Assembly (NCBI GenBank): GCA_040954595.2
Contig: CM082583.2
Location: 12,028,001-12,092,000, forward strand
Reading direction: 5' to 3'
DNA from: Balanoglossus misakiensis
Taxonomy: Eukaryota > Hemichordata
DNA length: 64,000 nucleotides
This document shows, piece by piece, positions 62,780 to 64,000 of the stretch. A model generated the notes under the pieces. It had not been told where the DNA came from, did no database searches, and worked only from the letters and a program-made list of their open reading frames with translations. The position numbers and the translations under genes were made by a program. How positions within the stretch are numbered: the stretch's first letter is position 1; every line of letters begins with the position of its first letter.

Positions 62780-64000
62780 GATTCACATACCCCGACGATA
62801 TTCCATTGATTTTAAAATATGAAACAGTAACTAGTACGCATGCTTTTTATTTTTATTTTAGTGTGCTGTATGTAGAGTCTCAGTTATTTAATACATGAAT
62901 AATACAGAGAACAAGAGGCATGCTGTTTTTAAATCCCCCATTCTTTTCAGTGATCGATGTGTAAAGCAGGGGTGTACTGTTAACCGTAGAGGGCGTTGTT
63001 TCTATTGATATGTTACCATATGACTCACGAGTAAATGAATACAAAACCAATTCATGTGTCCGGTGCGTTGGAATCTGGAGTGTACGCGACGATGGACAAA
63101 AGGAGGGTGAAATAACACAGTAAGACGAAATATTTCCATATAGATATGTCATTCGCCCTACCTGTATTGGTATGGACAACGACGGTTGTTGTCAATGCCA
63201 ACGGTTGATAAGCGTATTATGTGAGTAATACAGTAGCATTTAGGCTTAGTAATGTCGTCAAAATTACGTTTTAAAAGACATGTGTTGAGTGTAGGGCAAA
63301 TGTTTAATAGTCATGATCCTTTTGCACGCCAGGATATACTACACTTTTCATTGCTTAGCAAGGCACCATTACTGAATACGGAGCGATCGCGATGCCACGA
63401 CGACAGGTTTAACCTGTATATGCACATGATGCAGTTGGGTGAAAGCGTCGTTCGAAAGCAACAATGGTGGCGCTGTGACTATAGCAGCAGCTAAGCAGAA
63501 TCCTACTTCAGTCCGCAAAACGAGCATCATTCTGTGTCATGGGATATGAATACAAAGACGACCTGAATTGTTTTCATTGTGTGACATGTCAGACGACACG
63601 CCTGGAGGGGGGCTGTTGTTATGATACAAAACATACGCATTCAGACTACACACAGTCCCACCTCAGACAGGCCCAGTACATGTACTACAGTACAGACCGC
63701 AGGGCTGTGAAACTCGAAGCTTTGGCCTGTCGTCTGTTATTTACATAGTGGACGAGTAGGTTCTCGGCGAAGGTAAGTGCTTGGAGTAGCCGAACATAGG
63801 ATGCTTTTCGTGGCATGGATATCGGTTTCCACGGAGACATATAGTCAGAAAAATAACCTTTAGGGCCTTTTATATAGACGTGACCTCCATATATCGGACC
63901 TATTGTTATTTTGAGCAAGGATTCGACTGAGTAACGGTGAAGCCCTATAGTGAATGCTCGTATAAGACAGTAAATTTGTTGTTAGGGCAATGTCGTCAGT
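62780..64000. other. Right end, no confirmed gene
   Basis: Holds a minus-strand TATATAAAAGG word near 63868-63878, a strong plus-strand donor (GCGAAG before GTAAGTGC) near 63773, and a minus-strand frame at 62880-63160 preceded by an ATACAG acceptor. These may be edges of genes continuing outside the window. None has recognisable protein similarity. Confidence 0.4.

Overview
The window is nuclear DNA of an animal, very probably a marine invertebrate. Genes are split by GT-AG introns of 0.4 to 8 kb, gene density is low, and there are many di-, tri- and tetranucleotide repeats and one eukaryotic tRNA gene. The SK-channel protein leans to the protostome side: the calmodulin-binding region reads VRTHQRKFL and LRKTKMDQRKL and the pore ends YCGRG, closer to insect SK than to vertebrate SK. 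Together with a somatomedin-B/Methuselah-like receptor and a secreted LigB-like protein, this suggests a lophotrochozoan such as a mollusc, annelid or brachiopod. Phylum cannot be fixed from the sequence alone.

Layout: every supported gene lies on the minus strand. (1) 1-7.5 kb has nothing recognisable as coding. (2) 7574-9428 holds a complete four-exon gene for a predicted secreted 326-aa protein of the extradiol (LigB-type) dioxygenase fold, with a TATA box at 9509-9516, a poly(A) signal at 7471-7476 and a near-perfect 25-bp inverted repeat in its first intron. (3) 12011-36584 is a complete eight-exon gene for a small-conductance Ca2+-activated K+ channel (SK/KCNN, 668 aa). All eight splice junctions were read and all stay in frame. 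(4) 36.6-55.7 kb is a 19-kb stretch without a recognisable gene. It holds simple repeats, a possible 0.5-kb LTR (49640-50144) and one exon-like stretch near 45.1 kb. (5) 55755-56308 holds two exons matching the C-terminal part of VPS33B, in the right order but lacking the roughly 50 codons expected between them, so a partial or decayed copy is likely. (6) 59165-61787 is a two-exon gene for a 732-aa receptor with a signal peptide, a somatomedin-B domain, a Cys-rich ectodomain and a secretin/Methuselah-type seven-helix domain. Its single intron is almost entirely tetranucleotide repeat. (7) 62096-62560 is a tandem repeat of about 190 bp, followed by tRNA-Gly(GCC) at 62709-62779.

The genes show no shared pathway: a K+ channel, a secreted enzyme-like protein, a tethering-complex fragment and a cell-surface receptor. 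The most unusual items are the secreted LigB-like protein, the hairpin in its intron, the GPS-less SMB receptor and the gapped VPS33B fragment. Exon boundaries come from reading splice sites by eye with known protein families in mind; no alignment program or database was used.
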